A program made the translations under genes and the position numbers. Of a stretch of 64,000 nt of DNA, positions 28,676 to 38,470 are shown in pieces (positions within the stretch are counted from its first letter, which is position 1; each line of letters begins with the position of its first letter). The notes beneath the pieces were generated by a model. The model did no database searches and was not told where the DNA came from. It saw nothing but the letters and a program-made list of their open reading frames with translations. This DNA is from Sulfurovum lithotrophicum (GTDB taxonomy: Bacteria > Campylobacterota > Campylobacteria > Campylobacterales > Sulfurovaceae), in assembly GCF_000987835.1 (NCBI RefSeq), contig NZ_CP011308.1, positions 1,736,001-1,800,000 of the forward strand, in the 5' to 3' direction.

Positions 28676-29113
28676 TTACGGTCGTATATAGATATATCCC
28701 CGCAACTGCCTTTCTATCAATTCAACAATCCCTGCAGTGACCACTTCCACACCATCTATAAGATCTTTTTTCTCTATATGCAGTGTCCGCATGGTGTTAC
28801 CGCATGCGATGAATTCCACATCATAAGTCATGAGTGCTTCGACGCGTTTTCTAATGTCTCTATCCCCATGTTTTAAAAGTGCTTCTATCCCTTGAGAATA
28901 GGCAACAATCACCACTTCAACATTCTCCGGTCCGTAAAATTTCATCACATTATTTGCGGAACTCAAGACATGATTGATTTCTTTTCTGTCTCTAACAGTA
29001 ATGGGGAATATAAATTTTCTTGGATTATCGATGGCTGGCTTGGGATTGGCAAACTCTGTCTCTGCCGACACAAACTGAATCATACAGATACACACTAAAA
29101 GTATCTTTTTCAC
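28676..29113 (-). CDS. Periplasmic DsrE-like protein, copy 1
   Basis: 145 residues with a signal peptide (MKKILLVCICMIQFVSAET). The mature part has the DsrE/F fold pattern: VEVVIVAYSQGIEALLKHG in the middle and the conserved cysteine region VEFIACGNTMR (C104), ending GYIYIRP. Cytoplasmic DsrE proteins carry sulfur as persulfide; an exported version suggests sulfur handling in the periplasm. The start overlaps the upstream gene by 4 nt. Confidence 0.85.
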   Translation of the reverse strand: MKKILLVCICMIQFVSAETEFANPKPAIDNPRKFIFPITVRDRKEINHVLSSANNVMKFYGPENVEVVIVAYSQGIEALLKHGDRDIRKRVEALMTYDVEFIACGNTMRTLHIEKKDLIDGVEVVTAGIVELIERQLRGYIYIRP

Positions 29114-29922
29114 TGTTTTTTCCTTTTTATTTTTTCTGCCTCTTTAAGAATCTCCAGGAAATCCTCTTTGCTCCATGAGCCGGGGATACGCTTTGTCTTT
29201 ACACTTTCACTTTGCTGGTCGGCAAAGACAAAAAAGAATGTCGGGGTCATACTGACACTTAACCCAAGAGGCAGAGGTTGCTTGCTGACATCTACATGAA
29301 GTACGATGAACGATTTTTTCAGAAGATCAATGACTTCTGCATCAGAAAAAACCCGTTTCTCCATTTTTTTGCAATATCTGCAATGGGGTGCGGTTGCCTT
29401 GATCAGAATAGTTTTATGTTCCCCTTTTGCCCTTTTGAGTATTGTACCAAAAAAACCATCTTCCTCTTTTGCTTTTTTATGAATCTTCTTGTCATAATCA
29501 TACACAAAATTACTAATGGCTTCAATGTCTTCCGTGGTCAGCTTTCCTTTGAGACTGGGCATCGTTTTAAAGCACTTTCCGATCTTTGGATTAAGCACGC
29601 TCTTGCTTTTATCGGGATAAATAATATAATCGGCAATGAACGAACTGACCTCCAAACGCTGTATCTCTTCATCTGAACGGGGATCTCCGATCTTTTCTTT
29701 CATGCTTCGTGAGATCTGGCTGATCGTAGGGGCTTTGAGCTTCAACAGTGTATTGTTTGCTTCGAAAAAATTTTCCGCAAGTTTCTCTTCTGCGATATGA
29801 AGTTGGTGACACTTGGAACAAATGGTCCGATAAACCGATTCTCCCCTGTCGGCATACAATGATGCAACACATGCCATACCAACTACAACACTTCTGAATA
29901 GATACAGAGCACTATATTTCAT
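29110..29922 (-). CDS. Cytochrome c-thioredoxin fusion protein B, copy 1
   Basis: 270 residues. After a signal peptide, one c-type heme site CSKCH (35-39) with likely distal Met121 (KTMPSLKG) forms a cytochrome domain. A thioredoxin domain follows with active site CRYC (181-184) and cis-proline loop MTPTFFF. The pairing suggests electron transfer between heme and a disulfide or persulfide in the periplasm. It is a paralogue of protein A next door. SoxW-like thioredoxins normally lack the heme domain. Confidence 0.88.
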   Translation of the reverse strand: MKYSALYLFRSVVVGMACVASLYADRGESVYRTICSKCHQLHIAEEKLAENFFEANNTLLKLKAPTISQISRSMKEKIGDPRSDEEIQRLEVSSFIADYIIYPDKSKSVLNPKIGKCFKTMPSLKGKLTTEDIEAISNFVYDYDKKIHKKAKEEDGFFGTILKRAKGEHKTILIKATAPHCRYCKKMEKRVFSDAEVIDLLKKSFIVLHVDVSKQPLPLGLSVSMTPTFFFVFADQQSESVKTKRIPGSWSKEDFLEILKEAEKIKRKKQ

Positions 29923-30704
29923 TTTTTTGCCTTTTTGCTTTTTGCCGCTTCTTTTGCCTCTTTAAGCAATGCAAGAAAATCCTGTTTCCCCCAGGCTCCG
30001 GGAATATTTCCAAGTACATTGCCATATTTGTCTATAAAAATAAAACTTGGCGTAAGTTCTGCTTTTAACCCCAAAGGCAAAGCATGGGTAGAAATATCAA
30101 TGGATACCGGAATAAAATCTCTCTCTATTGCCCGAATTACCTCCGTATCTATCATCACTTCCCGTTCCATTTTTCTACAAAAATGGCATGTTCGGCTCAT
30201 CGCTTCGATCATTATGATCTTATCTTCTTTTTTTGCTCGCTGCAAGGCTTTTTCAAATCCTTCGAATTTAACACTTTTCTGTTTTACGATCTCTTCGTCA
30301 AAATCATACAGATATGTGCCTATCTCTTCGAGTTCCTCTTCACTCACCTTGCCTTTAAGTGATGGCATCGTATCAAAGGCTCTCATCACCTCATCAAGAC
30401 AGAGACTTTTATCGCGGTCAGGATTCATTACATAGCTACTCATGAATGCTATGACCTCCATGCGGTGTATCTCCTTATCCCCTTTGGGATCACCAATACG
30501 CTGTTTCAGTCGATAGGAGAGTTGATTGAGTGTCGGTGCTTTAAGTTTTAGCAGGGTATTGTTATGGTCCGCAAAATTCTCTTTAAGTTCTAACATGGGC
30601 ACAAAAGGTGTGTGACAGGACAGACAATGCTTTTCAAACAGCATTTTACCCTCATCTGCCCACACACTCAGCAACATAGCGGCTATCAAGCCTATGATTT
30701 TCAT
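29919..30704 (-). CDS. Cytochrome c-thioredoxin fusion protein A, copy 1
   Basis: 261 residues: signal peptide, heme site CLSCH (27-31), likely Met113 (DTMPSLKG), then a thioredoxin domain with CHFC (173-176) and LTPSFIF. Same architecture as protein B with many shared stretches (NNTLLKLKAPT), so the pair arose by an old duplication. Overlaps both neighbours by 4 nt. Confidence 0.88.
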   Translation of the reverse strand: MKIIGLIAAMLLSVWADEGKMLFEKHCLSCHTPFVPMLELKENFADHNNTLLKLKAPTLNQLSYRLKQRIGDPKGDKEIHRMEVIAFMSSYVMNPDRDKSLCLDEVMRAFDTMPSLKGKVSEEELEEIGTYLYDFDEEIVKQKSVKFEGFEKALQRAKKEDKIIMIEAMSRTCHFCRKMEREVMIDTEVIRAIERDFIPVSIDISTHALPLGLKAELTPSFIFIDKYGNVLGNIPGAWGKQDFLALLKEAKEAAKSKKAKK

Positions 30705-31246
30705 TCTTCATCCTCTATCATTTCCAACTCTTTATAGGCATCCAGAACATTCCGGGCATGAAGAACATCATACAGTTTCATATTTTTATACTGTGGCATG
30801 GTGACTTTTTTCGTAATATCTTCCATACCCACATCTTCATCCAGGGCATACTGTACCTCTTTTTTCATCTCTTGCAGATAACTTCTAAAATGTTCAGTAA
30901 CGGTCGCATCAGTCTCATAGCCGTGCCCGCCAACGATTACTTTGGCACCATACGCATCTATCATGTCCAATGCCTCAAGTGAACCGACCAAAGAGCCGTC
31001 CCGCAAAGAAGTGATTCTGCCGCTAAAAACAAGATCTCCGACAAACAGTACCTTCTGCCCCTTCAAAAAGACGATCAGATCCCCTTTGGTATGTGCCGCC
31101 TTTACAGGCTGACTGATCATGATATCAATATACTTTACACGCAGACGCCAAGAGCCGAGCGGAACTTCATTTTCCACTTTACAAGCCACTTCACAACCTT
31201 TACAACCCATACACAGGTTCAGGTCAACTAAGAAACCTAGTTTCAT
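30701..31246 (-). CDS. Chimeric gene: ferredoxin N-terminus fused to hydrolase C-terminus, junction 1
   Basis: 181 residues. Residues 1-42 equal the ferredoxin subunit (including CMGCKGCEVAC) and 43-181 equal residues 166-304 of the hydrolase at 38467. The fusion is in frame and keeps the ferredoxin ribosome site and promoter region. It lacks the hydrolase signal peptide and the metal motif HDHDDH, keeping only the later His and Asp (AAHTKGD, FVGDLVF, GGHGYE). A functional hydrolase is unlikely. It is a by-product of the tandem duplication, but its promoter may now drive the downstream module. Confidence 0.85.
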   Translation of the reverse strand: MKLGFLVDLNLCMGCKGCEVACKVENEVPLGSWRLRVKYIDIMISQPVKAAHTKGDLIVFLKGQKVLFVGDLVFSGRITSLRDGSLVGSLEALDMIDAYGAKVIVGGHGYETDATVTEHFRSYLQEMKKEVQYALDEDVGMEDITKKVTMPQYKNMKLYDVLHARNVLDAYKELEMIEDEE

Positions 31247-31518
31247 ACTACCTCCTTGAATTTTAGCTATGCTTATAATAATTATAAGTACCCGTTAAAC
31301 GGTGGTTTCGCGGGTTAACGCATAGATTAAGTCTATTCAACTTTGTATTAAAAATGCTTTAGAATCTTCAATAAAAAGAGGCTTTGGGGCGAACTGTTTC
31401 AAAAGTAGCGCTTTTGATCAATTGTCGTGACAGTCAACATCAGTAATAGTGTATTTGGATTTTATGCGGTAGAACAATATGAATGTTCTACCAGCTTTTG
31501 AGAATGTTTTTGAGGATT

Positions 31519-32487
31519 TTACTCTGTAAGTTCTGATAAAATTTTATTCATGCTTCCCTGTGCCTCTTCAAGAACCTCAAGTGACTCTTTATTTTTTATA
31601 TCCATTGAAGAGATCCAGTTATAAACACTCGGAAAAGCCAAATGCATACTGTTCTCACCCTTCTTCTTATACATATAGAGTGAACATGGTGCGTACGCCC
31701 CTGCTTCAGGATGTGTTTTTGCAACCGTATAGATGACTGGAAGTTTACAGATAGAGTAGACATCATAGAAATCATAACCTTCATATTTGTTCTCTTTAAA
31801 GTCATGATTAAGGTCATTGGTTCCTGCTATCACAAAACCATAGGTAGAGAGCGTTCCCTCAAACTCCATCTTAAACTCTTCCTTTTCATCTTCCCACTCT
31901 TCGGGATCCATCTCCATCTCATAACTTGAAACCAAAGAGCCTTTTGGCTCCTGCACACTGTAGGAGAGTGCTTCAAACTTGCCTTGAGGCATGGCGGTTT
32001 TCAGAGCCTCTTTTACCATTGCTCCTATCTTTACAAGTACCGCATCATCTGCAGGAATCTTCAATATTTTTGCCATCGCCTCTACTCTGAGAGAAGAGAT
32101 TGAAATTTTCTTATCACCTTTTTTGGTATAAATTGACATACTCATAGGAGAGAACATACCGATACTTGGATACTTTTTTGCCAGCTCAAGTGTCTCTTTT
32201 TTACTAAAGAATGTAAAAAGATTATAGACATCAAAACTTGTCTCTTTAAACTTTTTCTTAAACGGTACGTTCATATCTCTGTTTGCAGAGATAAAGAAAC
32301 CCTCTTTTTTAAATGCCGCTTCAATAGTTGCGGGTGTAATCTTCCCGCCTGCATTGTCTGAAGTGAATATCTGAATATCACCTGCTGTACTCTTTTGTGC
32401 TGCCGGAGATGCAGATTTCACTTCTTTTGCCCATACTGTACCCATAAATAACGAGAGACACAATATTCCTTTAACTACTATTTTCAT
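31519..32487 (-). CDS. Exported double-DUF302 protein, copy 2
   Basis: Translation is identical to copy 1 (27636-28604), including the signal peptide and both DUF302 domains. It lies in unit 2 of the array. Confidence 0.85.
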   Translation of the reverse strand: MKIVVKGILCLSLFMGTVWAKEVKSASPAAQKSTAGDIQIFTSDNAGGKITPATIEAAFKKEGFFISANRDMNVPFKKKFKETSFDVYNLFTFFSKKETLELAKKYPSIGMFSPMSMSIYTKKGDKKISISSLRVEAMAKILKIPADDAVLVKIGAMVKEALKTAMPQGKFEALSYSVQEPKGSLVSSYEMEMDPEEWEDEKEEFKMEFEGTLSTYGFVIAGTNDLNHDFKENKYEGYDFYDVYSICKLPVIYTVAKTHPEAGAYAPCSLYMYKKKGENSMHLAFPSVYNWISSMDIKNKESLEVLEEAQGSMNKILSELTE

Positions 32488-32513
32488 CTTTACAACCTTA
32501 TGTTTAAGTTGCT

Positions 32514-32548
32514 GTATCATACCAATTAAGTGTAAAAATAATGTAAAA
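32514..32548 (-). promoter_or_regulatory. Sox-type promoter box before DUF302 gene, copy 2
   Basis: Identical to the site at 28631-28665 (offset 3,883): paired TTTTACA repeats, ACACTT, 6 nt, TATGATAC. Confidence 0.6.
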
Positions 32549-32558
32549 TTTGCTACCG

Positions 32559-32996
32559 TTACGGTCGTATATAGATATATCCCCGCAACTGCCTTTCTAT
32601 CAATTCAACAATCCCTGCAGTGACCACTTCCACACCATCTATAAGATCTTTTTTCTCTATATGCAGTGTCCGCATGGTGTTACCGCATGCGATGAATTCC
32701 ACATCATAAGTCATGAGTGCTTCGACGCGTTTTCTAATGTCTCTATCCCCATGTTTTAAAAGTGCTTCTATCCCTTGAGAATAGGCAACAATCACCACTT
32801 CAACATTCTCCGGTCCGTAAAATTTCATCACATTATTTGCGGAACTCAAGACATGATTGATTTCTTTTCTGTCTCTAACAGTAATGGGGAATATAAATTT
32901 TCTTGGATTATCGATGGCTGGCTTGGGATTGGCAAACTCTGTCTCTGCCGACACAAACTGAATCATACAGATACACACTAAAAGTATCTTTTTCAC
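32559..32996 (-). CDS. Periplasmic DsrE-like protein, copy 2
   Basis: Identical to the 145-residue protein at 28676-29113, with signal peptide and Cys104. Confidence 0.85.
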   Translation of the reverse strand: MKKILLVCICMIQFVSAETEFANPKPAIDNPRKFIFPITVRDRKEINHVLSSANNVMKFYGPENVEVVIVAYSQGIEALLKHGDRDIRKRVEALMTYDVEFIACGNTMRTLHIEKKDLIDGVEVVTAGIVELIERQLRGYIYIRP

Positions 32997-33805
32997 TGTT
33001 TTTTCCTTTTTATTTTTTCTGCCTCTTTAAGAATCTCCAGGAAATCCTCTTTGCTCCATGAGCCGGGGATACGCTTTGTCTTTACACTTTCACTTTGCTG
33101 GTCGGCAAAGACAAAAAAGAATGTCGGGGTCATACTGACACTTAACCCAAGAGGCAGAGGTTGCTTGCTGACATCTACATGAAGTACGATGAACGATTTT
33201 TTCAGAAGATCAATGACTTCTGCATCAGAAAAAACCCGTTTCTCCATTTTTTTGCAATATCTGCAATGGGGTGCGGTTGCCTTGATCAGAATAGTTTTAT
33301 GTTCCCCTTTTGCCCTTTTGAGTATTGTACCAAAAAAACCATCTTCCTCTTTTGCTTTTTTATGAATCTTCTTGTCATAATCATACACAAAATTACTAAT
33401 GGCTTCAATGTCTTCCGTGGTCAGCTTTCCTTTGAGACTGGGCATCGTTTTAAAGCACTTTCCGATCTTTGGATTAAGCACGCTCTTGCTTTTATCGGGA
33501 TAAATAATATAATCGGCAATGAACGAACTGACCTCCAAACGCTGTATCTCTTCATCTGAACGGGGATCTCCGATCTTTTCTTTCATGCTTCGTGAGATCT
33601 GGCTGATCGTAGGGGCTTTGAGCTTCAACAGTGTATTGTTTGCTTCGAAAAAATTTTCCGCAAGTTTCTCTTCTGCGATATGAAGTTGGTGACACTTGGA
33701 ACAAATGGTCCGATAAACCGATTCTCCCCTGTCGGCATACAATGATGCAACACATGCCATACCAACTACAACACTTCTGAATAGATACAGAGCACTATAT
33801 TTCAT
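32993..33805 (-). CDS. Cytochrome c-thioredoxin fusion protein B, copy 2
   Basis: Identical to 29110-29922 (heme CSKCH, thioredoxin CRYC). Confidence 0.88.
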   Translation of the reverse strand: MKYSALYLFRSVVVGMACVASLYADRGESVYRTICSKCHQLHIAEEKLAENFFEANNTLLKLKAPTISQISRSMKEKIGDPRSDEEIQRLEVSSFIADYIIYPDKSKSVLNPKIGKCFKTMPSLKGKLTTEDIEAISNFVYDYDKKIHKKAKEEDGFFGTILKRAKGEHKTILIKATAPHCRYCKKMEKRVFSDAEVIDLLKKSFIVLHVDVSKQPLPLGLSVSMTPTFFFVFADQQSESVKTKRIPGSWSKEDFLEILKEAEKIKRKKQ

Positions 33806-34587
33806 TTTTTTGCCTTTTTGCTTTTTGCCGCTTCTTTTGCCTCTTTAAGCAATGCAAGAAAATCCTGTTTCCCCCAGGCTCCGGGAATATTTCCAAGTAC
33901 ATTGCCATATTTGTCTATAAAAATAAAACTTGGCGTAAGTTCTGCTTTTAACCCCAAAGGCAAAGCATGGGTAGAAATATCAATGGATACCGGAATAAAA
34001 TCTCTCTCTATTGCCCGAATTACCTCCGTATCTATCATCACTTCCCGTTCCATTTTTCTACAAAAATGGCATGTTCGGCTCATCGCTTCGATCATTATGA
34101 TCTTATCTTCTTTTTTTGCTCGCTGCAAGGCTTTTTCAAATCCTTCGAATTTAACACTTTTCTGTTTTACGATCTCTTCGTCAAAATCATACAGATATGT
34201 GCCTATCTCTTCGAGTTCCTCTTCACTCACCTTGCCTTTAAGTGATGGCATCGTATCAAAGGCTCTCATCACCTCATCAAGACAGAGACTTTTATCGCGG
34301 TCAGGATTCATTACATAGCTACTCATGAATGCTATGACCTCCATGCGGTGTATCTCCTTATCCCCTTTGGGATCACCAATACGCTGTTTCAGTCGATAGG
34401 AGAGTTGATTGAGTGTCGGTGCTTTAAGTTTTAGCAGGGTATTGTTATGGTCCGCAAAATTCTCTTTAAGTTCTAACATGGGCACAAAAGGTGTGTGACA
34501 GGACAGACAATGCTTTTCAAACAGCATTTTACCCTCATCTGCCCACACACTCAGCAACATAGCGGCTATCAAGCCTATGATTTTCAT
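33802..34587 (-). CDS. Cytochrome c-thioredoxin fusion protein A, copy 2
   Basis: Identical to 29919-30704 (heme CLSCH, thioredoxin CHFC). Confidence 0.88.
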   Translation of the reverse strand: MKIIGLIAAMLLSVWADEGKMLFEKHCLSCHTPFVPMLELKENFADHNNTLLKLKAPTLNQLSYRLKQRIGDPKGDKEIHRMEVIAFMSSYVMNPDRDKSLCLDEVMRAFDTMPSLKGKVSEEELEEIGTYLYDFDEEIVKQKSVKFEGFEKALQRAKKEDKIIMIEAMSRTCHFCRKMEREVMIDTEVIRAIERDFIPVSIDISTHALPLGLKAELTPSFIFIDKYGNVLGNIPGAWGKQDFLALLKEAKEAAKSKKAKK

Positions 34588-35129
34588 TCTTCATCCTCTA
34601 TCATTTCCAACTCTTTATAGGCATCCAGAACATTCCGGGCATGAAGAACATCATACAGTTTCATATTTTTATACTGTGGCATGGTGACTTTTTTCGTAAT
34701 ATCTTCCATACCCACATCTTCATCCAGGGCATACTGTACCTCTTTTTTCATCTCTTGCAGATAACTTCTAAAATGTTCAGTAACGGTCGCATCAGTCTCA
34801 TAGCCGTGCCCGCCAACGATTACTTTGGCACCATACGCATCTATCATGTCCAATGCCTCAAGTGAACCGACCAAAGAGCCGTCCCGCAAAGAAGTGATTC
34901 TGCCGCTAAAAACAAGATCTCCGACAAACAGTACCTTCTGCCCCTTCAAAAAGACGATCAGATCCCCTTTGGTATGTGCCGCCTTTACAGGCTGACTGAT
35001 CATGATATCAATATACTTTACACGCAGACGCCAAGAGCCGAGCGGAACTTCATTTTCCACTTTACAAGCCACTTCACAACCTTTACAACCCATACACAGG
35101 TTCAGGTCAACTAAGAAACCTAGTTTCAT
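34584..35129 (-). CDS. Chimeric ferredoxin-hydrolase gene, junction 2
   Basis: Identical to the chimera at 30701-31246, including the same junction base. Two identical junctions mean that one illegitimate event made the first duplication and homologous recombination or unequal crossover added the third unit. Confidence 0.85.
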   Translation of the reverse strand: MKLGFLVDLNLCMGCKGCEVACKVENEVPLGSWRLRVKYIDIMISQPVKAAHTKGDLIVFLKGQKVLFVGDLVFSGRITSLRDGSLVGSLEALDMIDAYGAKVIVGGHGYETDATVTEHFRSYLQEMKKEVQYALDEDVGMEDITKKVTMPQYKNMKLYDVLHARNVLDAYKELEMIEDEE

Positions 35130-35401
35130 ACTACCTCCTTGAATTTTAGCTATGCTTATAATAATTATAAGTACCCGTTAAACGGTGGTTTCGCGGGTTA
35201 ACGCATAGATTAAGTCTATTCAACTTTGTATTAAAAATGCTTTAGAATCTTCAATAAAAAGAGGCTTTGGGGCGAACTGTTTCAAAAGTAGCGCTTTTGA
35301 TCAATTGTCGTGACAGTCAACATCAGTAATAGTGTATTTGGATTTTATGCGGTAGAACAATATGAATGTTCTACCAGCTTTTGAGAATGTTTTTGAGGAT
35401 T

Positions 35402-36370
35402 TTACTCTGTAAGTTCTGATAAAATTTTATTCATGCTTCCCTGTGCCTCTTCAAGAACCTCAAGTGACTCTTTATTTTTTATATCCATTGAAGAGATCCA
35501 GTTATAAACACTCGGAAAAGCCAAATGCATACTGTTCTCACCCTTCTTCTTATACATATAGAGTGAACATGGTGCGTACGCCCCTGCTTCAGGATGTGTT
35601 TTTGCAACCGTATAGATGACTGGAAGTTTACAGATAGAGTAGACATCATAGAAATCATAACCTTCATATTTGTTCTCTTTAAAGTCATGATTAAGGTCAT
35701 TGGTTCCTGCTATCACAAAACCATAGGTAGAGAGCGTTCCCTCAAACTCCATCTTAAACTCTTCCTTTTCATCTTCCCACTCTTCGGGATCCATCTCCAT
35801 CTCATAACTTGAAACCAAAGAGCCTTTTGGCTCCTGCACACTGTAGGAGAGTGCTTCAAACTTGCCTTGAGGCATGGCGGTTTTCAGAGCCTCTTTTACC
35901 ATTGCTCCTATCTTTACAAGTACCGCATCATCTGCAGGAATCTTCAATATTTTTGCCATCGCCTCTACTCTGAGAGAAGAGATTGAAATTTTCTTATCAC
36001 CTTTTTTGGTATAAATTGACATACTCATAGGAGAGAACATACCGATACTTGGATACTTTTTTGCCAGCTCAAGTGTCTCTTTTTTACTAAAGAATGTAAA
36101 AAGATTATAGACATCAAAACTTGTCTCTTTAAACTTTTTCTTAAACGGTACGTTCATATCTCTGTTTGCAGAGATAAAGAAACCCTCTTTTTTAAATGCC
36201 GCTTCAATAGTTGCGGGTGTAATCTTCCCGCCTGCATTGTCTGAAGTGAATATCTGAATATCACCTGCTGTACTCTTTTGTGCTGCCGGAGATGCAGATT
36301 TCACTTCTTTTGCCCATACTGTACCCATAAATAACGAGAGACACAATATTCCTTTAACTACTATTTTCAT
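35402..36370 (-). CDS. Exported double-DUF302 protein, copy 3
   Basis: Identical to copies 1 and 2. It lies in the unit that joins the intact hydrolase gene. Confidence 0.85.
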   Translation of the reverse strand: MKIVVKGILCLSLFMGTVWAKEVKSASPAAQKSTAGDIQIFTSDNAGGKITPATIEAAFKKEGFFISANRDMNVPFKKKFKETSFDVYNLFTFFSKKETLELAKKYPSIGMFSPMSMSIYTKKGDKKISISSLRVEAMAKILKIPADDAVLVKIGAMVKEALKTAMPQGKFEALSYSVQEPKGSLVSSYEMEMDPEEWEDEKEEFKMEFEGTLSTYGFVIAGTNDLNHDFKENKYEGYDFYDVYSICKLPVIYTVAKTHPEAGAYAPCSLYMYKKKGENSMHLAFPSVYNWISSMDIKNKESLEVLEEAQGSMNKILSELTE

Positions 36371-36396
36371 CTTTACAACCTTATGTTTAAGTTGCT

Positions 36397-36431
36397 GTAT
36401 CATACCAATTAAGTGTAAAAATAATGTAAAA
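36397..36431 (-). promoter_or_regulatory. Sox-type promoter box before DUF302 gene, copy 3
   Basis: Same 35-nt layout as 28631-28665, offset 7,766. Confidence 0.6.
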
Positions 36432-36441
36432 TTTGCTACCG

Positions 36442-36879
36442 TTACGGTCGTATATAGATATATCCCCGCAACTGCCTTTCTATCAATTCAACAATCCCTG
36501 CAGTGACCACTTCCACACCATCTATAAGATCTTTTTTCTCTATATGCAGTGTCCGCATGGTGTTACCGCATGCGATGAATTCCACATCATAAGTCATGAG
36601 TGCTTCGACGCGTTTTCTAATGTCTCTATCCCCATGTTTTAAAAGTGCTTCTATCCCTTGAGAATAGGCAACAATCACCACTTCAACATTCTCCGGTCCG
36701 TAAAATTTCATCACATTATTTGCGGAACTCAAGACATGATTGATTTCTTTTCTGTCTCTAACAGTAATGGGGAATATAAATTTTCTTGGATTATCGATGG
36801 CTGGCTTGGGATTGGCAAACTCTGTCTCTGCCGACACAAACTGAATCATACAGATACACACTAAAAGTATCTTTTTCAC
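36442..36879 (-). CDS. Periplasmic DsrE-like protein, copy 3
   Basis: Identical to the proteins at 28676 and 32559. Confidence 0.85.
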   Translation of the reverse strand: MKKILLVCICMIQFVSAETEFANPKPAIDNPRKFIFPITVRDRKEINHVLSSANNVMKFYGPENVEVVIVAYSQGIEALLKHGDRDIRKRVEALMTYDVEFIACGNTMRTLHIEKKDLIDGVEVVTAGIVELIERQLRGYIYIRP

Positions 36880-37688
36880 TGTTTTTTCCTTTTTATTTTT
36901 TCTGCCTCTTTAAGAATCTCCAGGAAATCCTCTTTGCTCCATGAGCCGGGGATACGCTTTGTCTTTACACTTTCACTTTGCTGGTCGGCAAAGACAAAAA
37001 AGAATGTCGGGGTCATACTGACACTTAACCCAAGAGGCAGAGGTTGCTTGCTGACATCTACATGAAGTACGATGAACGATTTTTTCAGAAGATCAATGAC
37101 TTCTGCATCAGAAAAAACCCGTTTCTCCATTTTTTTGCAATATCTGCAATGGGGTGCGGTTGCCTTGATCAGAATAGTTTTATGTTCCCCTTTTGCCCTT
37201 TTGAGTATTGTACCAAAAAAACCATCTTCCTCTTTTGCTTTTTTATGAATCTTCTTGTCATAATCATACACAAAATTACTAATGGCTTCAATGTCTTCCG
37301 TGGTCAGCTTTCCTTTGAGACTGGGCATCGTTTTAAAGCACTTTCCGATCTTTGGATTAAGCACGCTCTTGCTTTTATCGGGATAAATAATATAATCGGC
37401 AATGAACGAACTGACCTCCAAACGCTGTATCTCTTCATCTGAACGGGGATCTCCGATCTTTTCTTTCATGCTTCGTGAGATCTGGCTGATCGTAGGGGCT
37501 TTGAGCTTCAACAGTGTATTGTTTGCTTCGAAAAAATTTTCCGCAAGTTTCTCTTCTGCGATATGAAGTTGGTGACACTTGGAACAAATGGTCCGATAAA
37601 CCGATTCTCCCCTGTCGGCATACAATGATGCAACACATGCCATACCAACTACAACACTTCTGAATAGATACAGAGCACTATATTTCAT
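36876..37688 (-). CDS. Cytochrome c-thioredoxin fusion protein B, copy 3
   Basis: Identical to 29110-29922. This copy is in the ancestral context, downstream of the intact hydrolase, porin and soxXYZAB genes. Confidence 0.88.
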   Translation of the reverse strand: MKYSALYLFRSVVVGMACVASLYADRGESVYRTICSKCHQLHIAEEKLAENFFEANNTLLKLKAPTISQISRSMKEKIGDPRSDEEIQRLEVSSFIADYIIYPDKSKSVLNPKIGKCFKTMPSLKGKLTTEDIEAISNFVYDYDKKIHKKAKEEDGFFGTILKRAKGEHKTILIKATAPHCRYCKKMEKRVFSDAEVIDLLKKSFIVLHVDVSKQPLPLGLSVSMTPTFFFVFADQQSESVKTKRIPGSWSKEDFLEILKEAEKIKRKKQ

Positions 37689-38470
37689 TTTTTTGCCTTT
37701 TTGCTTTTTGCCGCTTCTTTTGCCTCTTTAAGCAATGCAAGAAAATCCTGTTTCCCCCAGGCTCCGGGAATATTTCCAAGTACATTGCCATATTTGTCTA
37801 TAAAAATAAAACTTGGCGTAAGTTCTGCTTTTAACCCCAAAGGCAAAGCATGGGTAGAAATATCAATGGATACCGGAATAAAATCTCTCTCTATTGCCCG
37901 AATTACCTCCGTATCTATCATCACTTCCCGTTCCATTTTTCTACAAAAATGGCATGTTCGGCTCATCGCTTCGATCATTATGATCTTATCTTCTTTTTTT
38001 GCTCGCTGCAAGGCTTTTTCAAATCCTTCGAATTTAACACTTTTCTGTTTTACGATCTCTTCGTCAAAATCATACAGATATGTGCCTATCTCTTCGAGTT
38101 CCTCTTCACTCACCTTGCCTTTAAGTGATGGCATCGTATCAAAGGCTCTCATCACCTCATCAAGACAGAGACTTTTATCGCGGTCAGGATTCATTACATA
38201 GCTACTCATGAATGCTATGACCTCCATGCGGTGTATCTCCTTATCCCCTTTGGGATCACCAATACGCTGTTTCAGTCGATAGGAGAGTTGATTGAGTGTC
38301 GGTGCTTTAAGTTTTAGCAGGGTATTGTTATGGTCCGCAAAATTCTCTTTAAGTTCTAACATGGGCACAAAAGGTGTGTGACAGGACAGACAATGCTTTT
38401 CAAACAGCATTTTACCCTCATCTGCCCACACACTCAGCAACATAGCGGCTATCAAGCCTATGATTTTCAT
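37685..38470 (-). CDS. Cytochrome c-thioredoxin fusion protein A, copy 3
   Basis: Identical to 29919-30704. Its start overlaps the end of the intact hydrolase gene by 4 nt, which shows the original coupled order hydrolase, A, B, DsrE, DUF302. Confidence 0.88.
   Translation of the reverse strand: MKIIGLIAAMLLSVWADEGKMLFEKHCLSCHTPFVPMLELKENFADHNNTLLKLKAPTLNQLSYRLKQRIGDPKGDKEIHRMEVIAFMSSYVMNPDRDKSLCLDEVMRAFDTMPSLKGKVSEEELEEIGTYLYDFDEEIVKQKSVKFEGFEKALQRAKKEDKIIMIEAMSRTCHFCRKMEREVMIDTEVIRAIERDFIPVSIDISTHALPLGLKAELTPSFIFIDKYGNVLGNIPGAWGKQDFLALLKEAKEAAKSKKAKK

Larger units (their letters stand above)
27240..31122. repeat. Tandem 3,883-bp unit, copy 1
   Basis: From residue 42 of the ferredoxin-subunit gene to the middle of the hydrolase gene. 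It is followed without a gap by copies 2 and 3. Reading frames and intergenic sequence recur at a constant offset of 3,883 and I found no difference between copies by eye. Its right border falls inside the first chimeric gene. Borders are uncertain by one base because a single A is shared at the junction. Confidence 0.95.
31123..35005. repeat. Tandem 3,883-bp unit, copy 2
   Basis: Central copy. Both borders are the novel junction in which GACTGATCATGA (hydrolase side) meets TATCAATATAC (ferredoxin side). It carries the control region, DUF302 gene, DsrE-like gene, both cytochrome-thioredoxin genes and most of the second chimera. Confidence 0.95.

Noticed and set aside
30701-31246. Treating the chimera as a real ferredoxin-hydrolase fusion enzyme
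   Set aside because: It arises exactly at the repeat junction and lacks the metal motif and export signal.
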